DNA of 17,374 nucleotides from JBFGCM01 sp041581135. GTDB lineage: Bacteria > Actinomycetota > Acidimicrobiia > Spongiisociales > UBA5794. Shown here one piece after another: positions 6,905 through 13,171 of this stretch. The stretch is from positions 1 through 17,374 of the forward strand of contig JBFGCM010000079.1 of the NCBI GenBank assembly GCA_041581135.1, written 5' to 3'. The stretch's first letter is position 1, and the number at the start of each line of letters is the position of its first letter. Position numbers and translations under genes: made by a program. The notes below the pieces were generated by a model. The model did no database searches. It had not been told where the DNA came from and saw only the letters and a program-made list of their open reading frames with translations.

Positions 6905-7765
6905 ATGCAGGCTGTGCAGCTGACGGATCCCGGCGAGTTCCTGGAGCTGGTCGAGCCCATGCTGCTGGCGACCGAGGCCCGCCACAATCTGATCATCGGC
7001 GTGGCGCACACCCTCGTCACGGCGCCCGACGTGTATCCGACGTACGGCCTCTGGGTGGTCGTGGACGCCGCGGGATACCCCCAGGGGGCGGCACTCATGA
7101 CGGTCCCGTACAACCTCGTGCTCGCCGAACCGAGGGACGGCCGGGCGCTCCAACACGTCGTGGACGCGGTCCGCAGCACCACGCTTCCGGTGCCCGGCGT
7201 GGTGGGTACGGAGCCACATGCCGGGCGCTTCGCCGAGATCTGGACGGCGAAGACCGGGCGAGCCACGAGGCGATCCATGGCGCAGGGCATCTTCGCCCTG
7301 GAGTCGGTCGAGCCGGTATCGACCGCTCCCGGACGGTCCCGCCCGGCTACGAAGGCCGATCATCAGCTCGTCGCCGACTGGTACCTCGCGTTCACGCGTG
7401 AGGCGTCTCCCGAGCCCGAGATCAACGAGGAGCGAGTGCGGGCCGCGGCGGACCGGAACATCAGGGGCGCCGCCGGTGCCGGGGTGTGGCTCTGGGAGGT
7501 GGACGGCAAGCCGGTGTGCCTGAGCGGCTACGGGGGCCCCACGCCCAACGGCATCCGCATCGGCCCGGTGTACACGCCCCCAGAGCATCGACGGCGCGGC
7601 TTCGCGACGGCACTCGTTGCCGAGCAGTCGCAGTGGCTGCTGGATCAGGGGAGATCGTTCTGTTTCCTCTACACGGATCTCGCCAACCCGACGTCCAATG
7701 CCATCTACCGCCGCATCGGCTACCGACAGGTCGCCGAGTCCGCCGAGTACCGCTTCGCCCCGTAG
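6905..7765 (+). CDS. GNAT-family N-acetyltransferase
   Basis: This 286-residue protein carries a GNAT fold in its C-terminal half. The acetyl-CoA pyrophosphate-binding motif A is IGPVYTPPEHRRRGFATALV at about residues 219-238, followed by a helix and the typical LYTDLANPTSNAIYRRIGY ending, where the NAIYRRIGY block is the usual motif B. The N-terminal 130 residues resemble the extra domain of two-domain predicted acetyltransferases and give no further clue. There is no ribosome site before the ATG at 6905, consistent with a leaderless message. The substrate is unknown and nothing ties the gene to the surrounding purine/ureide functions. It begins the four-gene block that separates xdh from the ssnA-ygfK pair. 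Confidence 0.85.
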   Translation: MQAVQLTDPGEFLELVEPMLLATEARHNLIIGVAHTLVTAPDVYPTYGLWVVVDAAGYPQGAALMTVPYNLVLAEPRDGRALQHVVDAVRSTTLPVPGVVGTEPHAGRFAEIWTAKTGRATRRSMAQGIFALESVEPVSTAPGRSRPATKADHQLVADWYLAFTREASPEPEINEERVRAAADRNIRGAAGAGVWLWEVDGKPVCLSGYGGPTPNGIRIGPVYTPPEHRRRGFATALVAEQSQWLLDQGRSFCFLYTDLANPTSNAIYRRIGYRQVAESAEYRFAP

Positions 7766-7798
7766 GGCACCCTGCGGTCGTGCCAGACTGCCGTGTCC

Positions 7799-8296
7799 AT
7801 GGGCGATCACCTGACACCCGATGAGCTGCTGATCCGACTCGCCGAGCTCGGGATCGAGGCCACCACCCACCACCACGTGCCGGTGTTCACGGTGGAGCAG
7901 GCCAAGCAGGTCCGTGGCGGGCTGCCGGGAACCCATTGCAAGAACCTGTTCCTGAAGAACAAGAAGGGTCGGATGTGGCTGGTGGTGCTGCCGGAGGACT
8001 TCCCGTTGGACTTGATGCACCTCGGTGACCGGCTCGGGTCGGGTCGCCTTTCGTTCGCCAGCGAGCGCCGCCTGGACGAGCACCTCGGCGTCATACCCGG
8101 TGCAGTCACGCCGTTGGCCGTCATCAACGACGTGGCACAGCAGGTCACCGTCGTCTTCGAGCGGTCGGTGCTCGCCACCGATCCGATCAACTGTCACCCT
8201 CTCGACAACTCGATGACCACGGCGATCGCTACGGCCGATCTCTTCAGGTTCCTGGAGAGCACCGGACACCCACCGCAGGTGCTCGACCTCGACTGA
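7799..8296 (+). CDS. ProX/YbaK-type aminoacyl-tRNA deacylase (Ala-tRNA(Pro) editing family)
   Basis: The 165-residue product is a free-standing YbaK/ProRS-associated editing domain, which hydrolyses mischarged tRNA, most likely Ala-tRNA(Pro). Diagnostic segments are HHHVPVFTVEQAKQVRG near the N terminus, PGTHCKNLFLKNKKG with the conserved lysine at about residues 43-57, RLSFASERRLDEHLGV, PGAVTPLAVIND, and the HPLDNSMTTAIATADLFRFL C-terminal block. Length equals that of ProXp-ala/PrdX proteins. The ATG at 7799 is preferred because the family begins at about this point; a GTG at 7793 would add two residues and cannot be excluded. CAGACT at 7783-7788 is a possible -10 box. It is a translation-quality-control gene with no obvious relation to the catabolic genes. 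Family confidence is high; the exact tRNA substrate is inferred. Confidence 0.88.
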   Translation: MGDHLTPDELLIRLAELGIEATTHHHVPVFTVEQAKQVRGGLPGTHCKNLFLKNKKGRMWLVVLPEDFPLDLMHLGDRLGSGRLSFASERRLDEHLGVIPGAVTPLAVINDVAQQVTVVFERSVLATDPINCHPLDNSMTTAIATADLFRFLESTGHPPQVLDLD

Positions 8297-8377
8297 TCCC
8301 GCCATCGTGGGGATGGTGCCCCAGACCTGCCGTCCACACGAACCGCCGCGCACCAGGCCACAGGGGAACTCCAAGAC

Positions 8378-8390
8378 GGTTCCTAGAACC
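8378..8390. promoter_or_regulatory. Small dyad upstream of membrane-protein gene
   Basis: GGTTC-CTA-GAACC is a perfect 5-bp inverted repeat with a 3-bp centre, 40 bp before the ATG at 8431 in the 134-bp gap after the deacylase gene. It could be an operator for the following gene. No convincing promoter boxes accompany it. Confidence 0.25.
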
Positions 8391-8430
8391 ACGCTGCACG
8401 ATCGCGGAACGACCGAGGAAGGGAGTTGTG

Positions 8431-9240
8431 ATGGAGCACAGTGGCCGCCGGTGGGGGGTACTTCCAGCCGTGAGTGCCGTCGCGGCGCTCGAGACGTTCG
8501 TGTTCGGAGTCCTCATCGTGGGGGACGCAGGATTCGCCTCGGACGAGGCGATACATGTCGGCGCGGCGATCGGCATGACAACGCTGCTCGTCGGCAGCAT
8601 CATCGCGTTGCCAAGCCGCCGGCTCGGCGCAGCGGCCGCCGCGCAGGCACTCGCCGTCGCGGTGGCAATCCTGCTGGCTGCTGCCATCGTCGGAGACCCC
8701 GACAACGTGGGCGGTCAGGCCGGCCCCTTCGACCCGGTGTTTGCGATCGTGGTGGCGCCGATTCTGGGGCTGGCCGCATGGCGACTTCGCCACGCCAGGT
8801 GTGGCGCCGGGCCCGATCCGGCGCTGTCTCTGGTGGTGGTGGCGCTGGTGGCCGCAGTGCCGCTGGGATGGTACGGACTCGAGGCGGCGTTGGAACAGCG
8901 CAACAGCTTTCCGCCGGTCTCCGATCCACATCACAACGGGCACTGGCTTGCGGTAGCGCTCATGGCGTTCGCCCTACCGCTGACGGGGTTGGCCGCCGCG
9001 TTCAGGCTCCGAGGTTGGCGGTTGATGGCCGGCGCTGTCGCCGCCACAGGTGCCGGATTCGGAATCGCTGCGATGGTGTGGCCGACCGCATCCTCGTCAG
9101 TCGGCTTTGTGCGCGGCGCCCTGCTCGTCGCAGGGTCGGCGCTCTTCGCAACCCTCGCCTGGCGTGCCGGTGGCCCTAGCGGTCCTCGCGCTCCGGAGAT
9201 GACGGCAGCAGCTCCCAAGTCCGCCGCTCACCAGCAGTAG
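8431..9240 (+). CDS. Hypothetical polytopic membrane protein
   Basis: I do not recognise this 269-residue protein. It is strongly hydrophobic with about eight likely membrane segments, at roughly residues 11-31, 43-60, 68-88, 102-117, 131-150, 172-191, 198-217 and 224-244. The longest polar stretch is between segments 5 and 6 and contains a histidine-rich DPHHNGHW (166-172). The C-terminal 25 residues are polar and Ala/Pro-rich, probably a disordered tail. The ATG at 8431 has an AGGAAGGGAG ribosome site; a GTG immediately before it (8428) would add one residue. There is no cleavable signal peptide or recognisable transporter motif. It sits between a tRNA-editing gene and a TrkA-C protein and shows no clear link to the catabolic cluster. 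That it is a real gene is supported by uniform hydrophobic patterning over the whole frame. Confidence 0.75.
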   Translation: MEHSGRRWGVLPAVSAVAALETFVFGVLIVGDAGFASDEAIHVGAAIGMTTLLVGSIIALPSRRLGAAAAAQALAVAVAILLAAAIVGDPDNVGGQAGPFDPVFAIVVAPILGLAAWRLRHARCGAGPDPALSLVVVALVAAVPLGWYGLEAALEQRNSFPPVSDPHHNGHWLAVALMAFALPLTGLAAAFRLRGWRLMAGAVAATGAGFGIAAMVWPTASSSVGFVRGALLVAGSALFATLAWRAGGPSGPRAPEMTAAAPKSAAHQQ

Positions 9241-9504
9241 GCGGCGGAAGACCATCCTCCGGGGCTTTGCGAGCGGCGTCAGATTCGCTTCGGGCGAGCG
9301 CCCACTAGAGAAACGGTGGAACTCCCCGTTCAGCCCCGAGGAGCCCCTTGACGCCGGGCTTGGCGCCGCTCTGGGTTCTTCCGAGCCGTCCACCCGACGC
9401 ATGCTCGACCCCGCCGGCTAGCTCATCGTGGCCCGGGTGCGCCGAGCCGTCGGCGCACCCGGTACGATTCCGGCTCCGAGCGGAGACCAACCGAAAGGCA
9501 GCTC
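9241..9504. other. 264-bp intergenic region with a strong hairpin and candidate promoter
   Basis: No coding sequence is supported. The main element is a perfect 13-bp inverted repeat (see 9433-9462). Just after it, TACGAT at 9463-9468 is a candidate -10 box for the TrkA-C gene, with an AAAGG ribosome site 7 nt before the GTG at 9505. A weaker hairpin AACGG/CCGTT lies at 9312-9330. No tRNA or riboswitch is recognised. Confidence 0.6.
9433..9462. terminator. Perfect 13-bp stem with 4-nt loop (terminator-like or regulatory hairpin)
   Basis: The arms 9433-9445 and 9450-9462 are perfectly complementary (CCGGGTGCGCCGA against its reverse complement) with loop GCCG. This is the strongest hairpin noticed in the window. 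It is 192 bp beyond the end of the membrane-protein gene and abuts a -10-like TACGAT. No U-tract follows on the plus strand, so a classical intrinsic terminator is not certain; U-less terminators are proposed in high-GC Gram-positives. An operator or leader-RNA role is the alternative. Confidence 0.5.
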
Positions 9505-10272
9505 GTGATCGGCATTGCATCTCTGCTCGTGGTGGTCCTGCTGGTGCTGCTCATCGAGCGAGTGGCCATCGTGGCCCTCATCGCCACCGGGTTGCCGTTC
9601 GAGGTCGCCAAACTGCAGTCTCGCTCGGCACTCACGGGGGTCGGCTACACGACGACGGAATCGGAATCTGTCGTCGGCCACCCCCTTCGGCGCCGCGTCG
9701 TGCTTCTGTTGATGATGGTCGGCAACGCCGGCTTTGTGACCGTCATCGCATCACTGGTGGTCTCGTTCTCCAGCTCGGGTGGTACGGACGAGATCCTCAC
9801 GCGGCTCGTCGCCATGGTCTTCGGCCTGGTGCCCATCGCGATCATCGCGCGCAGCAAACGGTTCGAGCGCTGGTTCGCCCGCGTCATCGGCCTGCTGCTC
9901 AATCGCTTCTCGGAACTCGAGATCCGCGACATGGCCAACCTCATGCAGCTCACCAAGGACTACGGCATCGCAGAACTCCAGGTGGCGCCTGGAGACTGGG
10001 TGGAGAACAAGCCGCTGAGTGCGCTCCACCTTCCTGATGAGGGAGTGCTCGTTCTCGGTATTCAGCGAGCCGACGGCACGTTCATCGGGGCACCGCGGGG
10101 CGGCACGGTGGTCCACACGTATGACATGCTGGTGCTCTACGGGCGGACCGCAGTGCTCGCCGATCTCGACACCCGCCCTGCCGACCAGCGCGGCGACCGC
10201 GCCCACGAGGAGGCGGTGGAAGAACAGGAGCACATCATGGACGTGGACGAGAGCGAGACGCCGCCGCGTTGA
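9505..10272 (+). CDS. Membrane-anchored TrkA C-terminal (RCK_C) domain protein
   Basis: The 255-residue product has a membrane segment at residues 3-29, a short loop with SALTGVGYTT (41-50), a conserved HPLRRR turn (59-64), and two further membrane segments at about 65-90 and 98-116. A cytoplasmic TrkA-C fold follows at about 153-220, ending LVLYGRTAVLADLDTR. TrkA-C domains bind small ligands (for example c-di-AMP in some families) and gate K+ or other ion transporters. The tail is acidic, with a run of Glu/Asp from about residue 232. The start is a GTG at 9505 with AAAGG upstream. It is a known but poorly characterised family; ion specificity is unknown. Its stop codon overlaps the -35 box of the next promoter. 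Not evidently related to purine breakdown. Confidence 0.8.
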   Translation: MIGIASLLVVVLLVLLIERVAIVALIATGLPFEVAKLQSRSALTGVGYTTTESESVVGHPLRRRVVLLLMMVGNAGFVTVIASLVVSFSSSGGTDEILTRLVAMVFGLVPIAIIARSKRFERWFARVIGLLLNRFSELEIRDMANLMQLTKDYGIAELQVAPGDWVENKPLSALHLPDEGVLVLGIQRADGTFIGAPRGGTVVHTYDMLVLYGRTAVLADLDTRPADQRGDRAHEEAVEEQEHIMDVDESETPPR

Positions 10273-10303
10273 CACCACCAGCCCCGCTTGACAAAATGTA
10301 AAA
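10269..10303 (+). promoter_or_regulatory. Leaderless promoter with 15-bp palindromic operator for the ssnA-like/ygfK-like operon
   Basis: A consensus -35 TTGACA (10269-10274) lies 17 bp from a -10-like CAAAAT (10292-10297), predicting transcription from about 10304, the A of the start codon. The palindrome TTGACA-AAA-TGTAAA (10288-10302, one mismatch between arms) covers the -10 box. Its register against -35 and -10 is identical to the palindrome at 3187-3201. The position is suited to repression by blocking RNA polymerase. Confidence 0.65.
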
Positions 10304-11326
10304 ATGTCCGCCGTCACCCCCGGGCTGGTGTGTGCCCACCACCATTTGTACTCCACCTTGGCAAGGGGGATGCCGGCACCGCCGCAGACGCCGACCACGT
10401 TTCAAGAGATCCTCGAGCAGGTCTGGTGGCGGCTCGATGCGGCGTTGGATCTCGAGATGCTGGAGTGGTCGGCGAAGCTCGGTGCCCTCGAGGCGCTGGA
10501 ATCGGGCACCACCGCCATCATCGACCACAACGAGAGCCCCAACGCCATCGAAGGCTCACTCTCGGTCATCGCCGATGCGTGCGCCGAGGTCGGGGTGCGC
10601 GTCGTCACCGCCTACGGAGTCACCGATCGCCATGGCCCCGCCAATGCCGAGGCCGGCTTGGCCGAGAATCGGCGCTTCATCGGCGAGGGCGGTCGCGGGT
10701 TGGTGGGCATCCACGCCGCGTTCACGTGCAGCGATGACACGCTGCGCGCCGCTGCCGAGTTGGCGCTCGAGCTGGGCGTGGGCGTCCATGTCCATGTGTG
10801 TGAGGGGCCCGAGGACGTCACCGCCGCCGAACGGCTCGCCGGCCTCGCCACCGACGACTGGCTCCTGGCCCATTGCGTCCACCTGCCAAGCGATCACCGG
10901 CTCGCCGGCACCATCCTCCACAACCCGATGTCCAACCTCAACAACTCGGTGGGCTACGCCGACCCGCGGCGGTTCGCCAACCCGGTGGCGCTCGGCACCG
11001 ACGGGATCGGCGCCGACATGGTCGAGACGTTCCGGTTCGCATACCTGATGCACCGCTCCGTCGACGTCACGGCCACGCCCGACACCGCCTGGTCGTGGCT
11101 CGAAACCGGCTGGGAGCTGGTGCCCGAAGCCCGCGACGATCGGGTCACCTGGTCGTACGATCCGATGGAACCGTGGCATGTGGCCTTCACGGCGGGCATT
11201 CGTCCGCTAGACGTAGAGGTGAATGGCAAGCTCGTTCTGGCCGGCGGAGTCCCCACCCGAGTGGACGCCGCCGAGATCAGGGCGAAGGCCGCAGAGCAAG
11301 CGCAGCGACTGCACGCGAGGTTGTGA
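10304..11326 (+). CDS. ssnA: SsnA-like amidohydrolase lacking the N-terminal beta-sandwich portion
   Basis: This 340-residue protein belongs to the cyclic amidohydrolase/aminohydrolase superfamily and resembles SsnA, which acts with YgfK in the yge/ygf cluster. Metal ligands are kept: the HxH pair His12/His14 in PGLVCAHHHLY, His164 in VHVHVCEG, His190 in LAHCVHL and Asp233 in GTDGIGADM. Family members of about 440 residues have roughly 60 residues before PGLVCAHHH; here only MSAVT precedes PGL. The reading frame upstream is closed by a TGA at 10289-10291, so the short N terminus is real unless there is a sequencing error. The segment after Asp233 is also about 40 residues shorter than usual, although a C-terminal LDVEVNGKLVLAGG strand region remains. 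The ATG at 10304 coincides with the predicted transcript start. It probably hydrolyses a C-N bond of a reduced purine or its ring-opened product. Family is strong; activity of the trimmed form is unproven. Confidence 0.82.
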   Translation: MSAVTPGLVCAHHHLYSTLARGMPAPPQTPTTFQEILEQVWWRLDAALDLEMLEWSAKLGALEALESGTTAIIDHNESPNAIEGSLSVIADACAEVGVRVVTAYGVTDRHGPANAEAGLAENRRFIGEGGRGLVGIHAAFTCSDDTLRAAAELALELGVGVHVHVCEGPEDVTAAERLAGLATDDWLLAHCVHLPSDHRLAGTILHNPMSNLNNSVGYADPRRFANPVALGTDGIGADMVETFRFAYLMHRSVDVTATPDTAWSWLETGWELVPEARDDRVTWSYDPMEPWHVAFTAGIRPLDVEVNGKLVLAGGVPTRVDAAEIRAKAAEQAQRLHARL

Positions 11327-13098
11327 TGCCAGAGGTGCCACCACTCACTCCATTCCCCCTCGACGTCCTGCTCGGGCGCATCGCCCACGAATGGAACACC
11401 CGCCAGCGCATCTTCGACCTGCCCACCGCACGCTTCTGGAAGGGAAGCCCGGACGTCGACCTGACCTTCTCGTTCCTGGGCCGTCCGGCGGCCACGCCGG
11501 TGGGCCCGGCGGCGGGTCCGCACTCCCAGATGGCCCAGAACATCGTGCTCGGCTGGCTGGCGGGAGCCCGGTTGTTCGAGCTGAAGACCGTGCAGGTGCT
11601 CGATGAGCTGGAGATCGGTCGACCCTGCATCGACATGCAGACCATCGGTTACAACATCGAGTGGAGCCAGGAGCTGCTCGTCTCCGAGTCGCTGGAGGAG
11701 TACGTCAAGGCCTGGATGCTCATCGAGATCTTGCGGCGGTGGGAGCCGATCTCCGACCTCGTCGGCGAACCCGGGCCCCACGTGTTCGACATGTCCGTGG
11801 GCTACGACCTGGAGGGCATCGCCACTGACAAGGTCGCCGGCTTCATCGATGGGCTGCTCGATGGCACCACCGAGATCGAGCGGCTCCGACCCCTCATCGG
11901 GGGCGCATTCGCCGAGTATCGCGACCTCGAGTTCCCGAGCCGCATCGCCGACACCGTCACTCTCTCGACCTTCCACGGCTGTCCGCCGGACGAGATCGAG
12001 GCGATCACCAAGCACCTCATCACCCGCCACGGGGTGGACGTCATCGTCAAGCTCAACCCCACGCTCATCGGCTTCGATCGAGTCGACGACATCCTCCACG
12101 ACGTCCTGCACTACGAGCAGATTCCCATCACCAAGGATGCGTTCGACGCGGATCTCCAGTTCCCTCGCGCCCTCGATCTGATCGGCGAGCTTCGCGACTT
12201 CGCCGCCGAGCACGGCAAACGGTTCGGGATCAAGCTCACCAACACGCTGGTCGTGGAGAACCACAAGGGCTGGATGCCGGACAACCCGATGTATCTCTCG
12301 GGCCCGCCGCTGCACACCATCACCGTGTCGCTGTTGCAGGCGCTCATGGATGCGCTGCCCGGGGTGCTGGCGGTGGGCGACCAGGGCGGCGACGTGCAGG
12401 TGAGCTTCTCGGCCGGCATCAACAAGGAGAACCTGGCCGAGACGCTGGGAACAGGCGTGGTGCCCACCACCATCTGCTCGGATCTGCTGAAGCCGGGCGG
12501 GTACGGCCGTCTCGCCCCGATGCTGAAGCGCCTCACCGAGGAGATGACCGAGGCAGGTGCCACGGACCTCGCCGCCTGGCGGCGTCATCGCCACGAGCTG
12601 GCGGTGGCCGCCGGTCACCGCGACGCGGTGGCGGCGCATGTCGACGCCATGGTGAACGGCGACGAGAACGCCATCTACAACCGGGAAGGCAACGAGAAGC
12701 TGCCTCGGGAAGTCGACCACGTGCTGGAGATGTGGGGCTGCGTCGCCTGCAACTTCTGTGTCACCGTGTGCCCCAACGACGCCTTCTTCCGCCTGCCGAC
12801 CCCGGAGGACTCCGGCGTCGACGGTCGCCAGCAGTATTTCGTACTCATGGAGCTGTGCAACGAGTGCGGCAACTGCCTGACGTTCTGCCCCGAGGAAGGC
12901 GATCCGGCCCACATCAAGCCGCGGCTGTTCATCGATCGCTCGCGGTTCGACGCCATCCAGGGTCAAGGGTTCCTCATCGAAGCTGACAACGGCGGATTCT
13001 CGATCACCGCCAAAGAAGGCTGGGAATCCGAGGTGCCCCGGCTGCACGAGATGATGCACGCCGAAGAAGGTCTGCCACTGGACCCAAGCACTCTGTAG
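11326..13098 (+). CDS. ygfK: YgfK-like iron-sulfur protein without the central flavin/NAD(P) domain
   Basis: The 590-residue product matches the two ends of E. coli YgfK (about 1,030 residues). Residues 1 to about 420 match its dihydroorotate-dehydrogenase-like barrel: TPVGPAAGPHSQMAQNIV, ELKTVQVLD, STFHGCPPDEIEAI, KLNPTLIGF, KLTNTL and DLLKPGGYGRL (from 386). The C terminus matches its ferredoxin domain with two [4Fe-4S] motifs, Cys472/475/478/482 and Cys511/514/517/521 (LCNECGNCLTFCP), followed by GFLIEADNGG. The roughly 450-residue GltD-like FAD/NAD(P)H domain between them is absent, replaced by about 80 residues. The ATG at 11326 overlaps the SsnA-like stop codon (TGATG), implying tight co-expression. 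YgfK has been called a selenate reductase subunit, but recent work links it to anaerobic urate breakdown. Here it probably reduces a purine-derived ring using electrons from a ferredoxin or partner protein. Homology is firm; reaction is inferred. Confidence 0.88.
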   Translation: MPEVPPLTPFPLDVLLGRIAHEWNTRQRIFDLPTARFWKGSPDVDLTFSFLGRPAATPVGPAAGPHSQMAQNIVLGWLAGARLFELKTVQVLDELEIGRPCIDMQTIGYNIEWSQELLVSESLEEYVKAWMLIEILRRWEPISDLVGEPGPHVFDMSVGYDLEGIATDKVAGFIDGLLDGTTEIERLRPLIGGAFAEYRDLEFPSRIADTVTLSTFHGCPPDEIEAITKHLITRHGVDVIVKLNPTLIGFDRVDDILHDVLHYEQIPITKDAFDADLQFPRALDLIGELRDFAAEHGKRFGIKLTNTLVVENHKGWMPDNPMYLSGPPLHTITVSLLQALMDALPGVLAVGDQGGDVQVSFSAGINKENLAETLGTGVVPTTICSDLLKPGGYGRLAPMLKRLTEEMTEAGATDLAAWRRHRHELAVAAGHRDAVAAHVDAMVNGDENAIYNREGNEKLPREVDHVLEMWGCVACNFCVTVCPNDAFFRLPTPEDSGVDGRQQYFVLMELCNECGNCLTFCPEEGDPAHIKPRLFIDRSRFDAIQGQGFLIEADNGGFSITAKEGWESEVPRLHEMMHAEEGLPLDPSTL

Positions 13099-13106
13099 CG
13101 AGGACC

Positions 13107-13128
13107 TCCGCCCCTAGTCGCAGGCGGA
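13107..13128 (+). terminator. Weak stem-loop after the ygfK-like gene
   Basis: TCCGCC (13107-13112) and GGCGGA (13123-13128) form a 6-bp GC-rich stem with a 10-nt loop, 9 bp after the stop codon. No U-tract follows. It may attenuate read-through into the malic enzyme gene. A second small dyad GTGAG/CTCAC (13143-13159) abuts the malic enzyme ribosome site and could be a control element. Confidence 0.3.
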
Positions 13129-13171
13129 TGCTGCGTATCAACGTGAGGGCAGGTCTCACCGAGGAGGACCT

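Noticed and set aside
9337..9420. Possible tRNA in the intergenic region
   Set aside because: A GGTTC-like stretch is present, but there is no T-loop consensus or cloverleaf pairing.
10873..11325. N-terminal extension of the ygfK-like frame
   Set aside because: It overlaps most of the ssnA-like gene in another frame; YgfK homology begins right at the ATG at 11326 that overlaps the upstream stop.
10954..13059. Long open frame of about 700 codons on the minus strand opposite the ygfK-like gene
   Set aside because: It has low-complexity His/Val/Asp/Arg composition and no recognisable domain, and lies antisense to a gene with intact iron-sulfur motifs.
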